A stretch of 50,371 bases of DNA from Flavobacterium frigidimaris. Lineage in GTDB: Bacteria > Bacteroidota > Bacteroidia > Flavobacteriales > Flavobacteriaceae. Shown piece after piece: positions 39,607 through 47,778 of this stretch. The DNA is taken from contig FQWG01000028.1 in the NCBI GenBank assembly GCA_900129595.1, positions 1 to 50,371 on the forward strand, given 5' to 3'. Under the pieces are notes generated by a model. That model saw only the letters and a program-made list of their open reading frames with translations. It did no database searches and was not told the DNA's origin. Both the position numbers and the translations under genes were made by a program. How positions within the stretch are numbered: position 1 is the first letter of the stretch; each line of letters begins with the position of its first letter.

Positions 39607-40410
39607 TTATTTCAAAGAAAATTCAAACCAGATAGGAATGTGATCAGAAATTCTGCGGGCTTCTTTCAACGAATTGAATGTTGTATAAAAGGGGACTGTA
39701 CCGGAATTGATATAGGTCACAGAGTCTGTTTTATAAAACATATTGTCAAACTCAGATGCTAAACAAGTCGCACTGATACATTTTTGTTTTAGTGTTGTTT
39801 TTTGATTTTGTAAAATAGGAGCGTATCCCATTTTTTTCAACGGATTAAAAACGTTGTGGGATTGCGGGCAGTTAAAATCTCCCGTAAAGACTAAATTTAA
39901 ATTGGGATATTCGAGAGGTAAAAATTTAAAGTATTTAATTTCTGTTTCCGGTTGCCTGCTTTTTGTTATAGCATGGTAATTAACCAGTGTTATTGTCTTT
40001 TTATTGATTTCGAAAGTCGCAAAAAAAGGTTCACGGTCAATTTCTAAATGATACTTTTTTTCTAACCATGTGTTGCCCTTTAGCTTTGCTTTGTCAGTTT
40101 TCCAGAGAAACGCATAACGTTCCGTTTTATAGCTGGTACCGCTTGTGGGATCGCTAATTGCATAATCCCATTTAGAACCTTTTTCATTCAGCACCATTGC
40201 AAGTTTTGCGACAGCCTGAGCGCCGCCATATCCGGCAACAACTTCCTGAATGGCTATAATGTCATAAGCTGCAATAGTGCCGGCAATAAAATTTAATTCA
40301 GATTCAGATTTTGATTTGCCAAAGTTTTCTAAATTCCAGGAAAGGACTTTAGTCTGTGAAAAGGTAAGGAAAGTAAAAAGTAAGAGAACAAAACTTAAAA
40401 GATATTTCAT
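39607..40410 (-). CDS. secreted endonuclease/exonuclease/phosphatase family protein
   Basis: A 267-residue exported protein (signal peptide to FLTFSQ). It shows the DNase I-like fold: VLSWNLENFGK (Asn), AIQEVV (metal-binding Glu near residue 55), TLVNYHAITKS, LVFTGDFNCPQSHNVF (Asp and Asn), and RISDHIPIWFEF (terminal Asp-His pair). It is likely a metal-dependent nuclease or phosphodiesterase acting outside the cytoplasm. The gene abuts the secreted protein gene convergently, with stops adjacent at 39606/39607. Confidence 0.88.
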   Translation of the reverse strand: MKYLLSFVLLLFTFLTFSQTKVLSWNLENFGKSKSESELNFIAGTIAAYDIIAIQEVVAGYGGAQAVAKLAMVLNEKGSKWDYAISDPTSGTSYKTERYAFLWKTDKAKLKGNTWLEKKYHLEIDREPFFATFEINKKTITLVNYHAITKSRQPETEIKYFKFLPLEYPNLNLVFTGDFNCPQSHNVFNPLKKMGYAPILQNQKTTLKQKCISATCLASEFDNMFYKTDSVTYINSGTVPFYTTFNSLKEARRISDHIPIWFEFSLK

Positions 40411-40537
40411 GCTGTATTTAAAAATTCAAATATAAGCATTTCAAAATTTTGCAATAATTGTTTCTACTTTAGTTAAGAAATTTCTAAAGATAAAAAAATG
40501 TAGCCCTTTGAAGTTGTTTTTTGAAGAAGCTGTAGAT

Positions 40538-40813
40538 TTAGTGTTTTTTATATCTGTTTTTTAATGCAGTGCCAATAATTATTATTTGCAAAACAAGTAG
40601 AGCAGGTATAAATATAATTTTCCAATCAACTTCCAGCCATCCTGTTTTTTCTGAAACGAAAGCAAAACTTAATGATAGGAAAAGGCAAAGTAACATCGTT
40701 TTCATTATAATTTTATTTTTGGTGGTATTAATTTTTGTGATAAAAACTTGTTGAAGTTTTTTACCAAAACTAATTTTAGATTTAGGTTTCATTAGCTGGT
40801 CAATAAATTCCAT
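40538..40813 (-). CDS. small membrane protein, hypothetical
   Basis: A 91-residue protein with a basic first part (KPKSKISFGKKLQQVFITKINTTKNK) and two membrane segments (MKTMLLCLFLSLSFAFV and WKIIFIPALLVLQIIIIGTAL). An internal ATG (MKTMLL) could be the real start, which would give a 55-residue protein with a signal-like segment. No family recognised. Confidence 0.5.
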   Translation of the reverse strand: MEFIDQLMKPKSKISFGKKLQQVFITKINTTKNKIIMKTMLLCLFLSLSFAFVSEKTGWLEVDWKIIFIPALLVLQIIIIGTALKNRYKKH

Positions 40814-40873
40814 ACAAAATTAAATTTATTAAAAATCATTTCCTTACGGGAATCCGTAAAAGCGTTATAAAAT

Positions 40874-41542
40874 TTACACCAGTCCAAAATCTTTGGCGAT
40901 AGCAATGAGATGTACATTATTGTTTGCTTTAAAATATATTTTTAGTTTATTAATTCGTTTTTCAATACTGCTAGTTCCGTTTGGAGTTATTGAAGAAGCC
41001 TTAAATTCACTGGAGATATTCTCTAATATGTACCCCTGAGCTAAAAGCTTTAAAATTGAAATGTCGTAAGATTCAATTTCAATCAAAGCCTTATCATTAA
41101 AACTAAAAGATAAATCTGAAGAAAGTATTTTTTCTTCATTTCTAAACGTTCCCTCAATAGCTTTTTTCAATTCACCAATGCTGTTTCTTCCTTTAGATAC
41201 ATAGGCATTAATTCCTAAATCATAAAAAAGAGATTTGATGCGATACGATTTATCTTCTATCGAGAATATAATTTTTTTTATTTTTGGCTGCACCTTATTA
41301 ATTGCTTCAATAAGTTCCTCACCATTTGAAAGCTGCACATTACGATGATCAGACTTAAAAGACAAATCACTTATGACTAAATCATAAGGTTCCTTTTCGA
41401 TCAGGGCCTTTTTTATTTTCAACAAACCATCGTCACAATATTTAACGTGATCAATTGTAGGAATTTTTAAGTCTTCAAGTACTTGAATAACTGCGATACT
41501 TATGCTGTCTAAATCTTCGGCAACTAATACTTTTTTGAACAT
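40874..41542 (-). CDS. response regulator with divergent output domain
   Basis: A 222-residue protein. The receiver domain starts FKKVLVAEDLDSISI (acidic pair reduced to ED), has the phospho-accepting Asp at residue 59 (LVISDLSF), and Lys in YVSKGRN. The C-terminal domain (YDISILKLLAQGYILENISSEFKASSITPNGTSSIEKRINKLKIYFKANNNVHLI) follows the LuxR helix pattern but lacks the usual EIA.L..S..TVK residues and has an inserted Ser/Thr/Pro/Asn loop. It lies 10 nt downstream of two TPR-histidine kinases and is their presumed partner. Confidence 0.85.
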   Translation of the reverse strand: MFKKVLVAEDLDSISIAVIQVLEDLKIPTIDHVKYCDDGLLKIKKALIEKEPYDLVISDLSFKSDHRNVQLSNGEELIEAINKVQPKIKKIIFSIEDKSYRIKSLFYDLGINAYVSKGRNSIGELKKAIEGTFRNEEKILSSDLSFSFNDKALIEIESYDISILKLLAQGYILENISSEFKASSITPNGTSSIEKRINKLKIYFKANNNVHLIAIAKDFGLV

Positions 41543-41552
41543 ATTATTGTGT

Positions 41553-43304
41553 TTATAAAGGGAATGAGAAGCTTAATCGAAAGCCTTTTTCTAAATTATT
41601 GTCAAAAATAATATTTCCATTTATAGTTTTAATACGGCTTTCCACATTTTGTAGTCCGATTTTTAAATTTAATGCTTGATTTTTAGTTCCAAGCCCGTTG
41701 TCGTTATAAATTACAGTCAGATTTTTGTTTATAATTTTAAAAGAAACACTTACTAATGTTGCTTTACTATGTTTTTTCATGTTCGAAAATAATTCTTGTA
41801 AGATTCTGTAAAGAATTATTTTCTTATTCTTTTCAATTTCATTCCAGACAACCAAATCGAATCCGTTCAATATAATATTTACATCAGAAGTTTGGTAGCC
41901 GGAAATCATTTCCTTTAATGCGATACTAAAATTATTGTCAGTAATAATAGGACTATTTTCTTTAGAGATATTTCGGGTTCTTGAATAGATATTATCCAGA
42001 TTATTCAATAAAAGCTCTTTGTTCTCTTCCTGTTTAAGATCTGTGGTTTTTGCAAAATTTAATGTATTATGAACATCATGAGCAAGTTCATCATGTAATT
42101 TTTTAGAAATTCGCATTTCACTTTCAAAGATGGCACGATTCTTTTCTTTTCTTCCTTTGGAAGTTAAATAGAAATAGAGCAAAAGACTTAATGATGTAGT
42201 CAAGAAAATAATGATATAAGAGATGATTTTTCGGTTGTTTTCTCTTTCAGATTTTAATTCATTTTCTACTTTTTGCGCTTTTAGCTGTAAATTTTCAAAT
42301 CTATCTTTATCAGCGTAGTATTTAATTCGTGCGAATTGATTTTTTGCCTTTTGTCTTGCTTTGGCAATGCTGTCAGCAAGGTGAATAAAACTTGTTGAGT
42401 ATTTTTTTAAATCATTTCCCTCGCTTGTTTTACTCAGTACTTTTAAACTTTGAAGTTTATTAGGCGCATCATTTAATCTAGTTGCGATCATGTAGGCTTT
42501 TTTAGCATAAGATTTGGCTATTGACCGGTTGTTTTCCTGAAAATATTCAGCAACATGTAAGTAGCTGTATAAAAGCGCGTAATAATTGCGTATTTGCAGT
42601 TGTATTTTTATACTTTTTTTATAACAATCTAATGCTTCAGGTTTTCCCTGTGCATAATAACAAAGTCCCAAATCATCTAGTATTCTGGCCTGTTCGTAAT
42701 CATTTTCTTTTTTATCATTTTTGCAAACTATTTTAATTTTTGATAACTTAATCAATATGCTTTCTGCCAGTTTAAATTTTTTTTGTTTTATATATATTTG
42801 GGAAATACTATTTAGAACTCTGATTTTTCTATAATAACTAGTGGGTAAGTGCAAAGCTTTTTCGTAGTATCTCAGAGCATTGTTATAATCATAAGTATAA
42901 TAGTAATTGGCACCAAATTGTTCGTAGACATTAGCCGAAAATCTTGGCTTTTTTATTTTTTTTAAATATGGAAGTGTTTTAGTTAATAATACTTCAGAAG
43001 CAACATAATTACCTTGAAGTTGTTCAATACTTGCCATGCAGGTAATGGCGTAAACATAATCTATGTAGTGTGTGGTGGTATCGCAAAGTAATTGTGCTTT
43101 GTTATAATAATAATAAGAACTGCTATAACTCCTGTCTATGTCGAAAAGGAGGTCAGCTTTAGCTAGAATCGTTCTTATTTCAGTTTTGCTATGTTTTCTT
43201 TTAACCTGATTCTCAATTTTTGAGGATTTTAATAAATAAAGGATTATTCCCAGTATTAAAAATGTTAGAATTGCTAAAAGATATTTTAAAAATATTTTTC
43301 TCAT
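41553..43304 (-). CDS. TPR-containing sensor histidine kinase, copy 2
   Basis: A 583-residue protein. It has an N-terminal membrane anchor (about residues 7-26), tetratricopeptide-like helical repeats (about 45-300, e.g. VYEQFGANYYYTYDYNNALRYYEKAL) and a coiled coil. A second membrane segment (about 352-375) is followed by a dimerisation box RISKKLHDELAHDVHNTLNF with His 404, and an ATPase domain with LQELFSNMKKHSKATLV and NDNGLGTKN. The TPR part is periplasmic and would sense proteins or cell-envelope state. It is paralogous to the next gene upstream, with which it is separated by 2 nt. Confidence 0.9.
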   Translation of the reverse strand: MRKIFLKYLLAILTFLILGIILYLLKSSKIENQVKRKHSKTEIRTILAKADLLFDIDRSYSSSYYYYNKAQLLCDTTTHYIDYVYAITCMASIEQLQGNYVASEVLLTKTLPYLKKIKKPRFSANVYEQFGANYYYTYDYNNALRYYEKALHLPTSYYRKIRVLNSISQIYIKQKKFKLAESILIKLSKIKIVCKNDKKENDYEQARILDDLGLCYYAQGKPEALDCYKKSIKIQLQIRNYYALLYSYLHVAEYFQENNRSIAKSYAKKAYMIATRLNDAPNKLQSLKVLSKTSEGNDLKKYSTSFIHLADSIAKARQKAKNQFARIKYYADKDRFENLQLKAQKVENELKSERENNRKIISYIIIFLTTSLSLLLYFYLTSKGRKEKNRAIFESEMRISKKLHDELAHDVHNTLNFAKTTDLKQEENKELLLNNLDNIYSRTRNISKENSPIITDNNFSIALKEMISGYQTSDVNIILNGFDLVVWNEIEKNKKIILYRILQELFSNMKKHSKATLVSVSFKIINKNLTVIYNDNGLGTKNQALNLKIGLQNVESRIKTINGNIIFDNNLEKGFRLSFSFPL

Positions 43305-43306
43305 TT

Positions 43307-45031
43307 TTATGCTGGAAATTTAATAAAGACTTTAAACCCTTTGTCAGCTACAGAATCAATTTCAATTTCTCCTTTTATATTTAAGATTCGATTTTCAATA
43401 TTATGAAGTCCGTTTTTGAATGTAATGTTATTCAGATCAATCCCTTTTCCATTATCCGTATAATTGATGATAATATTTTTTTCCGAAGTTTTAAAATGAA
43501 TTCCCACTAATGAAGCATTACTATGTTTTTTCATATTGACAAGTAATTCCTGTAAGACTCTGTAAATGGTCGCTTTATTGCTTTTTTCAATATTCTGCCA
43601 ATTGACAGAATCTAATCTGTTTATTGTAATACTAGTATTTGGAGTACCAAATCCGGCAATCATTTCCCTTAATGCTGAAACGTAATTTTTATCGGTAATA
43701 ATGGCACATTTTTCTTTCGAAATATCCGCAGTTCTGGAATATATAGCCTCTAAATTGTTTATTAACTGAACTCTGTTCTCGGCTAAAGCTAAATTCCTGC
43801 TTTCTGCAAAAGCCATAGTATGATAGATATCGTTCGCAAGTTCGTCATGTAGCTTTTTTGCCATTCGTGTTTCGCTGTTATAAGTAGCTTCAATTTTTTC
43901 TTTATTCCCTCTTAAAGTCAAATAGAAATAGAGAACCGTGATTAAACTTAAGCTTAAAGCGATAATAATGTAGGAGATTGTGTTTCTGTTCTTTTGTTTT
44001 TCGATTTGTAATTCGTTTTCAGCCTTGTACGTTTTCAGCCTTAGATTTTCATTTTTTTCTTTTTTCGAATCATATTTAATTTTAGCAAATTGGTTTTTGG
44101 CTTTTTGTTTTACTTCAAAAATGCTGTCGACTAAATTGACATATAGAATCGAGTGTTTTTTTAATTCTTTATCAGAACTATTCTGGATAATTAGTTTGAG
44201 TGAAGAAAGCCTTTCGTCGACATTGTTGATAATGCTGAACTGCTCATAGCTTAATAGCATGTATCTCTTGGCTAAAGCAGGATTGCTTTTTTTATGAAAT
44301 TTCGCAAAATGAAGATAACTTTTTCCTAAATCAAACGGCCATTTATTTCTTTGTCTTATATCAAGACTTTCGTTTAAGTAATACTCCGCTTCTTTTAAGT
44401 TATTTGTTTTAAAATAACAAAAACCTATATTGTCAAGAGCTTTGGCATAAAATTGATCATTGCTCGTTACTTCTGTTTCTTTAATTAGGGAAAGGAGAAT
44501 TTCAAGTGATTCACGGTATCTTTCTTCTTCCATCAGAATCACTGCGATATTATTCTGGGAAGCTAACTTTTGCCAGGTTTTTATTTTTAATTCTAAGGCT
44601 TTTTTATTGTAGAGTAATGCGTTTTTATAGTCGTACGTATTCAGGTAATTAATACTTAAAGTCACATAAGTATTCCAGGCGAGGTCAGGATTTTTTATAT
44701 GTTTTAGATAAGGTATAGCTTCAGTAATTGTAGATTCACTTCCAATATAATCCCATTGGGATTGCTGAATGTCCGCCATTCTGTTTATTGAGCCTATGAA
44801 GTTTTCTGTATCTGTTAAGGGGTTACATATAAATTTTACTTTATTATAATAGTAGAATGCGCTATCAGATTTTTTCGCATCATAAAAACGATCTGCGATA
44901 ATAATAAGCTTTTCTATTTCAGGTTTTGTGCTTTTTTTGCTTGTGTTTTTTCTGCTTTTTTGCTGGCAGGAAACAAAGGCTAAAAAAGCAAGAAATGTAA
45001 ATATAAAGAAGCGCATTATATGTTGTTTCAT
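43307..45031 (-). CDS. TPR-containing sensor histidine kinase, copy 1 (lipoprotein-like)
   Basis: A 574-residue protein. The N-terminus MRFFIFTFLAFLAFVSC is a lipobox-type signal, so the true start may be the internal ATG at 45016 rather than 45031. Periplasmic TPR repeats (about 40-300, e.g. YVTLSINYLNTYDYKNALLYNKKALEL) precede one membrane segment (about 345-365). The kinase box is RMAKKLHDELANDIYHTMAF (His 395), and the ATPase motifs are LQELLVNMKKHSNASLV and TDNGKGIDLNN. A CAAAAGTA (45036-45043, TACTTTTG on the minus strand) lies just upstream. Both kinases and the regulator form one operon. Confidence 0.9.
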   Translation of the reverse strand: MKQHIMRFFIFTFLAFLAFVSCQQKSRKNTSKKSTKPEIEKLIIIADRFYDAKKSDSAFYYYNKVKFICNPLTDTENFIGSINRMADIQQSQWDYIGSESTITEAIPYLKHIKNPDLAWNTYVTLSINYLNTYDYKNALLYNKKALELKIKTWQKLASQNNIAVILMEEERYRESLEILLSLIKETEVTSNDQFYAKALDNIGFCYFKTNNLKEAEYYLNESLDIRQRNKWPFDLGKSYLHFAKFHKKSNPALAKRYMLLSYEQFSIINNVDERLSSLKLIIQNSSDKELKKHSILYVNLVDSIFEVKQKAKNQFAKIKYDSKKEKNENLRLKTYKAENELQIEKQKNRNTISYIIIALSLSLITVLYFYLTLRGNKEKIEATYNSETRMAKKLHDELANDIYHTMAFAESRNLALAENRVQLINNLEAIYSRTADISKEKCAIITDKNYVSALREMIAGFGTPNTSITINRLDSVNWQNIEKSNKATIYRVLQELLVNMKKHSNASLVGIHFKTSEKNIIINYTDNGKGIDLNNITFKNGLHNIENRILNIKGEIEIDSVADKGFKVFIKFPA

Positions 45032-45124
45032 GCGCCAAAAGTAAAGAATTTAAGTGCTTAAAAAAGCGTACAAATACGGTATTTTGTTCAATTAAAAAAA
45101 AGTTCTGTAGCTTGATTTAGAGTG

Positions 45125-45168
45125 ATATACAGACGTCGAACATGAGTTTGTAAGTAACGTCTGTATAT
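45125..45168. repeat. perfect 12-bp inverted repeat with 20-nt spacer
   Basis: ATATACAGACGT (45125-45136) and ACGTCTGTATAT (45157-45168) are exact complements. It lies between the AhpD-like gene and the kinase operon, about 94 nt upstream of the kinase start. No T run follows on either strand, so an operator or RNA stabiliser is more likely than a terminator. Confidence 0.55.
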
Positions 45169-45193
45169 AAAGGCAAAATTTGCGATTTCAAAT

Positions 45194-45628
45194 TTACACA
45201 GCTCTCAATCCTGTTGCTATTGCCAGTCTGTTCCAGGAATTAATAGTGATAATAACCATGATGATATCGGCTAAGTATTTTTCGTCAAATAAGCTGGCAG
45301 CATTTTGATAGACCTCTTCAGAAACATGATTGCTAATCATTGTAATTTCCTCTGTCAATGCTAAAATTGCTTTTTCTTCTTCAGTATAAACATCAGCTTC
45401 ACGCCATGCATTTAATAAATAGATACGTTTTTCTGTTTCTCCATATTTTCTGGCATCTGCAGTATGCATATTGATACAAAAGGCACAACCGTTTATTTGT
45501 GAGGCACGAATTTTTATCAGCTCTTTATGAGTAGAAGTTAGCGAAGTGCTGGCATTATACTTTTCTAAATTCATTAAAGCTTCGTAAGCTTGCGGAGCAA
45601 CTGTTGGGATAACGATTCTTGGTTTCAT
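45194..45628 (-). CDS. AhpD-like carboxymuconolactone decarboxylase family protein
   Basis: A 144-residue protein of the CMD/AhpD fold. It carries the redox motif ASQINGCAFCINMHTADARKYGE, with CxxC and the downstream His that define alkylhydroperoxidase AhpD-type peroxidases, and then RIYLLNAWREADVYTEEEKAILALTEEIT. It probably reduces peroxides using a dihydrolipoyl or thioredoxin-like donor. A Crp/Fnr-type regulator lies upstream in the same direction, with a 77-nt gap, and could control it. Confidence 0.9.
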   Translation of the reverse strand: MKPRIVIPTVAPQAYEALMNLEKYNASTSLTSTHKELIKIRASQINGCAFCINMHTADARKYGETEKRIYLLNAWREADVYTEEEKAILALTEEITMISNHVSEEVYQNAASLFDEKYLADIIMVIITINSWNRLAIATGLRAV

Positions 45629-45705
45629 TTTACTTGTTTTTTAAAGTTGATACAAAGTTGAGGCAAATCTCCTTTAAAAAACTTGAACTACTTCAAGAAA
45701 TCGGG

Positions 45706-46278
45706 CTATACTTTTCCAGCCCTTATTTTACTCATAAATTCAGCAGAGAAATCGAGATAGGAGGCAAGCATGTATTGCGGAACACGCTGTACAAATTCAG
45801 GGTTCAGGTTATTAAAGTGATGGTATCTTTCCTCTGCTGACATTGTAAACAAAAACTTAATACGCATTTGTGCCGCTCCAAATGATTTTTGTGCAACTAT
45901 TCTAAAGTAACGCTCCAGTTTTGGAACCTGAAGTAATATAGCTTCCAATGTTGTTTTTTCTAAGGCAATTACCTCTGACTTCTCGACAGCTTGTATGTAG
46001 AAATGAGAAGAAATGTGATTATGATAACTCAGATAATCTGTAATCCACCAATTTTCGATCCCAAATTGAAGAGTTTGTTCCGTTCCTTTAGAATTTATAA
46101 TGTATTGGCGCATACAGCCTTTTATGATAAAATACAATGTATTGCAGATCTGGCCCTCCTGTAATACCAATTCTTTTCTTTTAATAGTAAAGACTGTCAA
46201 ACAAGATTCTAAAAGTTCTGTTTCTGCAGGATCTAATGTTACAAACTTTGCTATATGTTGCAAAAGGGCTTTGTGCAT
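45706..46278 (-). CDS. Crp/Fnr-family regulator, effector domain with short C-terminus
   Basis: A 190-residue protein from the ATG at 46278 (MHKALLQHIAKFVTLDP); an in-frame ATG at 46302 would add eight residues. The cyclic nucleotide-binding beta-roll is clear: LVLQEGQICNTLYFIIKGCMRQYI, EQTLQFGIENWWITDYLSY, AVEKSEVIALEKTTLEAIL. The C-terminal region (AEERYHHFNNLNPEFVQRVPQYMLASYLDFSAEFMSKIRAG) keeps the helix-turn-helix outline. The usual phosphate-capping motif is altered, so ligand binding may differ. A relation to the AhpD-like gene downstream is inferred. Confidence 0.88.
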   Translation of the reverse strand: MHKALLQHIAKFVTLDPAETELLESCLTVFTIKRKELVLQEGQICNTLYFIIKGCMRQYIINSKGTEQTLQFGIENWWITDYLSYHNHISSHFYIQAVEKSEVIALEKTTLEAILLQVPKLERYFRIVAQKSFGAAQMRIKFLFTMSAEERYHHFNNLNPEFVQRVPQYMLASYLDFSAEFMSKIRAGKV

Positions 46279-46357
46279 GTTTCTGGTTTTGATGTTATGC
46301 AAATGTAGTTCTTAAATTTAATTCCGGTAATTAGAATTTGCAACCCGTTATAAAAGC

Positions 46358-46389
46358 AAAAAGCCATTCGTGTAAACGAATGGCTTTTC
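46358..46389 (-). terminator. terminator of the thrS-infC-rpmI-rplT operon
   Basis: AAAAGCCATTCG and CGAATGGCTTTT form a perfect 12-bp stem with a 6-nt loop. On the minus strand a T-rich stretch follows. It lies 40 nt after the rplT stop. Confidence 0.85.
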
Positions 46390-46428
46390 TATGATAAGTA
46401 AGTAATCTAAATTGAGTTTATAAAACGT

Positions 46429-46773
46429 TTATTTTACTTTGTTAAGTATTGCTTTGAAAGCTTCTGGGTGATTCATTGCTAAATCTGCAAGAACTTTACG
46501 GTTCAATTCGATTCCGTTAGCTTTTACTTTCCCCATGAATTGAGAATAAGACATTCCTTCCAATCTGGCTCCAGCGTTGATACGTTGAATCCATAATGCA
46601 CGGAAATTTCTTTTGTTTTGTTTTCTATCGCGGTAAGCGTAGCACATTGCTTTCTCTACTGCATTCTTAGCAACTGTCCAAACGTTTTTACGTCTACCAA
46701 AGAAACCTTTGGCTTGCTTCATTATTTTTTTTCTTCTTGCTCTTTTGGCAACTGAATTTACTGCTCTTGGCAT
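46429..46773 (-). CDS. rplT: 50S ribosomal protein L20
   Basis: A 114-residue, strongly basic ribosomal protein. Signature blocks are MPRAVNSVAKRARRKKIMKQAKGFFGRRKNVW, YRDRKQNKRNFRALWIQRINAGAR and MSYSQFMGKVKANGIELNRKVLADLA. L20 binds 23S rRNA early in assembly. It is the last gene of the operon with rpmI and infC, the conserved order in most bacteria. Confidence 0.98.
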   Translation of the reverse strand: MPRAVNSVAKRARRKKIMKQAKGFFGRRKNVWTVAKNAVEKAMCYAYRDRKQNKRNFRALWIQRINAGARLEGMSYSQFMGKVKANGIELNRKVLADLAMNHPEAFKAILNKVK

Positions 46774-46873
46774 AATTTTAATGTGTTTTTGTAGCAGGCG
46801 CCCTGAATTAAATCAAAGGAACTTAAAAGCCATACTCCAAGGTTATATAAATAATTTTTAACCTAAAGAATTA

Positions 46874-47071
46874 TTAGATAATTCTTAATTGTTGTTTGAT
46901 GCTTTTCATATCTGTTTTGTGAACTAGCGCTGAATGTGTCAAAGCTAATTTACGTTTTTTAGATTTTTTAGTCAAGATGTGACTTTTAAAAGCATGCTTT
47001 CTTTTAATCTTTCCAGAACCAGTAACTTTGAAACGTTTCTTGGCGCTAGATTTTGTTTTCATTTTAGGCAT
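46874..47071 (-). CDS. rpmI: 50S ribosomal protein L35
   Basis: A 65-residue basic ribosomal protein starting MPKMKTKSSAKKRFKVTGSGKIKRKHAFKSHILTKKSKKRK, fully typical of L35. It is located between infC and rplT, 100 nt from rplT. Confidence 0.98.
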   Translation of the reverse strand: MPKMKTKSSAKKRFKVTGSGKIKRKHAFKSHILTKKSKKRKLALTHSALVHKTDMKSIKQQLRII

Positions 47072-47112
47072 TTTTCCTAGTGTTTTAATTTATTCTTACT
47101 TACTTATATTTT

Positions 47113-47200
47113 CAAAAGCTTTAGGCTTTAGGCTTTAAGCTTTAGGCAAAAGTTTACAATAACAGTTTGCTTAAAGCTTAGAGCTTATTGCTTATAGCAA
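47113..47200. repeat. AAGCTT-rich intergenic repeat between infC and rpmI
   Basis: Repeats TTTAGGCTTTAGGCTTTAAGC and GCTTAAAGCTTAGAGCTTATTGC form imperfect palindromes. Related to the block at 26383-26447. It lies within the thrS-infC-rpmI-rplT unit and could form an RNA structure. Confidence 0.45.
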
Positions 47201-47204
47201 ATAA

Positions 47205-47762
47205 TTATTTTTTCTTCTTCGGAGCAATGAACATAATCATTCTCTTTCCTTCCAAAACTGGCATAGCTTCTACTTTACCATACTCTTCAAGATCTGTAGC
47301 CAAACGTAGTAATAAAATTTGTCCCTGATCTTTATAGATAATAGAACGGCCTTTAAAGAAAACGAATGCTTTTAATTTAGCGCCTTCTTTCAAAAACTTC
47401 TCTGCATTTTTTCTTTTAAATTCGTAATCATGCTCATCTGTCTGAGGACCAAATCGAATCTCTTTTACTACAACCTGTGTCGACTTTGCTTTTAATACCT
47501 TATCACGTTTCTTTTGTTCGTAAACAAATTTCTTGTAATCCATGATTTTACAAACCGGCGGCTCAGCGTTTGGCGAAATTTCAACCAAATCTAACTCGAA
47601 CTGATCTGCTAAACGTAAAGCTTCTGCAAGCTTAAACACACCTGGTTCGATGTTCTCGCCTACTAGTCTTACTTCTTGTACACCACGAATAAGGTTATTT
47701 ATTCTGTGTGCATCTTTTTTTTCTACTCGAGGTTGGTAACCTCTGTTGCTTCTTATTGCTAT
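47205..47762 (-). CDS. infC: translation initiation factor IF-3 with non-AUG start
   Basis: A 185-residue factor that keeps ribosomal subunits apart and checks the initiator codon. The N-domain IRSNRGYQPRVEKKDAHR and NNLIRGVQEVRLVGENIEPG, then EALRLADQFELDLVEISPNAEPPVCKIMDYKKF and the C-domain, is complete only if translation starts upstream of the first GTG at 47639. No ATG, GTG or TTG exists in frame between thrS and the conserved N-domain; the best position is an ATA at 47760-47762 (another at 47756). Rare start codons in infC allow autoregulation by IF-3 in E. coli (AUU). The gap to the thrS stop is 16 nt. Confidence 0.9.
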   Translation of the reverse strand: MAIRSNRGYQPRVEKKDAHRINNLIRGVQEVRLVGENIEPGVFKLAEALRLADQFELDLVEISPNAEPPVCKIMDYKKFVYEQKKRDKVLKAKSTQVVVKEIRFGPQTDEHDYEFKRKNAEKFLKEGAKLKAFVFFKGRSIIYKDQGQILLLRLATDLEEYGKVEAMPVLEGKRMIMFIAPKKKK

Positions 47763-47778
47763 GACTTTATAATTTAAG

